Below, one piece after another: positions 63,386-64,000 of a DNA stretch of 64,000 bases. Source of the stretch: Brevundimonas alba. Its GTDB lineage: Bacteria; Pseudomonadota; Alphaproteobacteria; Caulobacterales; Caulobacteraceae. Numbering within the stretch: the stretch's first letter is position 1; each line of letters begins with the position of its first letter. A program made the translations under genes and the position numbers. The stretch spans positions 815,501-879,500 of the forward strand of contig NZ_JAATJM010000001.1 in assembly GCF_011927945.1 (NCBI RefSeq), read 5' to 3'. Under the pieces are notes generated by a model that was not told the origin of the DNA, made no database searches, and worked only from the letters and a program-made list of their open reading frames with translations.

Positions 63386-64000
63386 ATGCTCGATCCGGAC
63401 GATCCCTGCGCCGTGAACAGCCTGGTCGAGGCGCCGGGCTGCAGTCCGGTCGAGGGCCGCGTCGTCTGGGATCCCGCACACTCCATGTGGAACGGCGCCA
63501 TGCTTGCGGCGACGCTCGTCCTGGGTCCGCTGACCATCAGCCCCATGGCCCTCGTGGTCTTCGCGGTCTCCACAGGAGCCTCCCTCCTGCTGGGCCACTC
63601 CGTCGGCTTTCACCGCCGCCTGATCCACGGCAGCTTCAAATGCCCGCTGTGGCTCGAGCACATCCTGGTCTGGGTCGGGACCGCCGTCGGCATGAGCGGC
63701 CCGTTCTGGATGATCCGCACCCACGACATGCGCGACTGGGCCCAGCGCCAGACGGACTGCCACGACTACCTCGCTCACCGCCGGCCGATGCTCATCGACG
63801 CCGTCTGGCAGATGCACTGCCGGCTGGAGCTGGCGGATCCGCCGGCGTTCGACCTCGGCCGCATCGGCTGCGACCGCTTCTATCGCTTCCTCGAACGGAC
63901 CTGGATGCTGCAGCAGCTCCCGATCGCGGCGGTCCTCTATCTGATGGGGGGCTGGGACTTCGTGGTCTGGGGCGTCTGCGCCCGCGTCGCCGCCTCGGTG
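63386..64000 (+). CDS. Fatty-acid desaturase, 3' end cut by window
   Basis: An open frame from the ATG at 63386 to the window end gives 205 residues with no stop. Hydrophobic segments lie around residues 35-62, 82-105 and 175-200. The first histidine box, GHSVGFHRRLIH, is near residue 70, with a His-rich HDMRDWAQRQTDCHDY further along that could be the second. It is an integral membrane acyl desaturase, probably acting on acyl-CoA or acyl lipid. It was missed by closed-frame calling because its stop lies outside. The divergent ArsR-type repressor is its probable regulator. Confidence 0.82.
   Translation, partial: MLDPDDPCAVNSLVEAPGCSPVEGRVVWDPAHSMWNGAMLAATLVLGPLTISPMALVVFAVSTGASLLLGHSVGFHRRLIHGSFKCPLWLEHILVWVGTAVGMSGPFWMIRTHDMRDWAQRQTDCHDYLAHRRPMLIDAVWQMHCRLELADPPAFDLGRIGCDRFYRFLERTWMLQQLPIAAVLYLMGGWDFVVWGVCARVAASV

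Overview
The window is high-GC alphaproteobacterial chromosome, most probably from a Brevundimonas-like member of the Caulobacterales. This is inferred from codon use, the CIRCE-controlled groESL, the trmD-rplS pair, gene-transfer-agent-type terminase genes and many short palindromic repeats. No database search was possible. Genes are dense on both strands. I see no insertion sequence, integrase or CRISPR array, and one tRNA (Thr, CGT anticodon).

Layout. 1-9.6 kb: partial metK with an upstream operator-like palindrome, a LuxR-type HTH gene with a frame anomaly, tRNA-Thr, hemC-hemD, tsaD-gpsA-Rieske, zapE and asd. 9.6-15.3 kb: RarD and MFS transporters, a serine hydrolase, a flavoprotein, a GreA/GreB-like factor and a small basic protein. 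15.3-19 kb: a complete NHEJ pair, ligD and ku, convergent across a palindromic repeat. 19-29.3 kb: a signalling block on the minus strand. It holds TonB receptor-YfiR-hybrid kinase, KaiC-like ATPase-hybrid kinase, and heme oxygenase-bacteriophytochrome. 29.3-31.9 kb: a GTA/phage-type terminase pair without other head genes, plus repeats.

32.1-36.6 kb is the most unusual region. It is a visibly AT-richer, translationally coupled three-gene cassette: calcineurin-like phosphoesterase, ORC/CDC6-like P-loop ATPase, and a protein of unknown family with a Rossmann/CARF-like motif. It has the look of a transferred genome-defence module and is preceded by a potential RNA-like three-way junction. I regard it as the best candidate for an undescribed system.

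36.6-53.3 kb: groEL-groES, pgi, a DsbD-type reductase, OmpA and glycine-zipper envelope proteins, a lipid kinase with a phosphoesterase, three small envelope/stress membrane proteins (DUF1328, holin-like, DUF883), FAH-maleylacetoacetate isomerase, an alpha/beta hydrolase, a GST and an M23 peptidase. 53.6-64 kb: the ydbH-ynbE-ydbL outer-membrane lipid-transport operon, kynA, trmD-rplS, a DUF885 peptidase-like protein, and an ArsR-type regulator divergent from a truncated fatty-acid desaturase.

Starts were chosen by conserved N-termini, Shine-Dalgarno-like sequence and overlap with neighbours. Those I changed from the longest frame, or consider uncertain, are noted in their entries.
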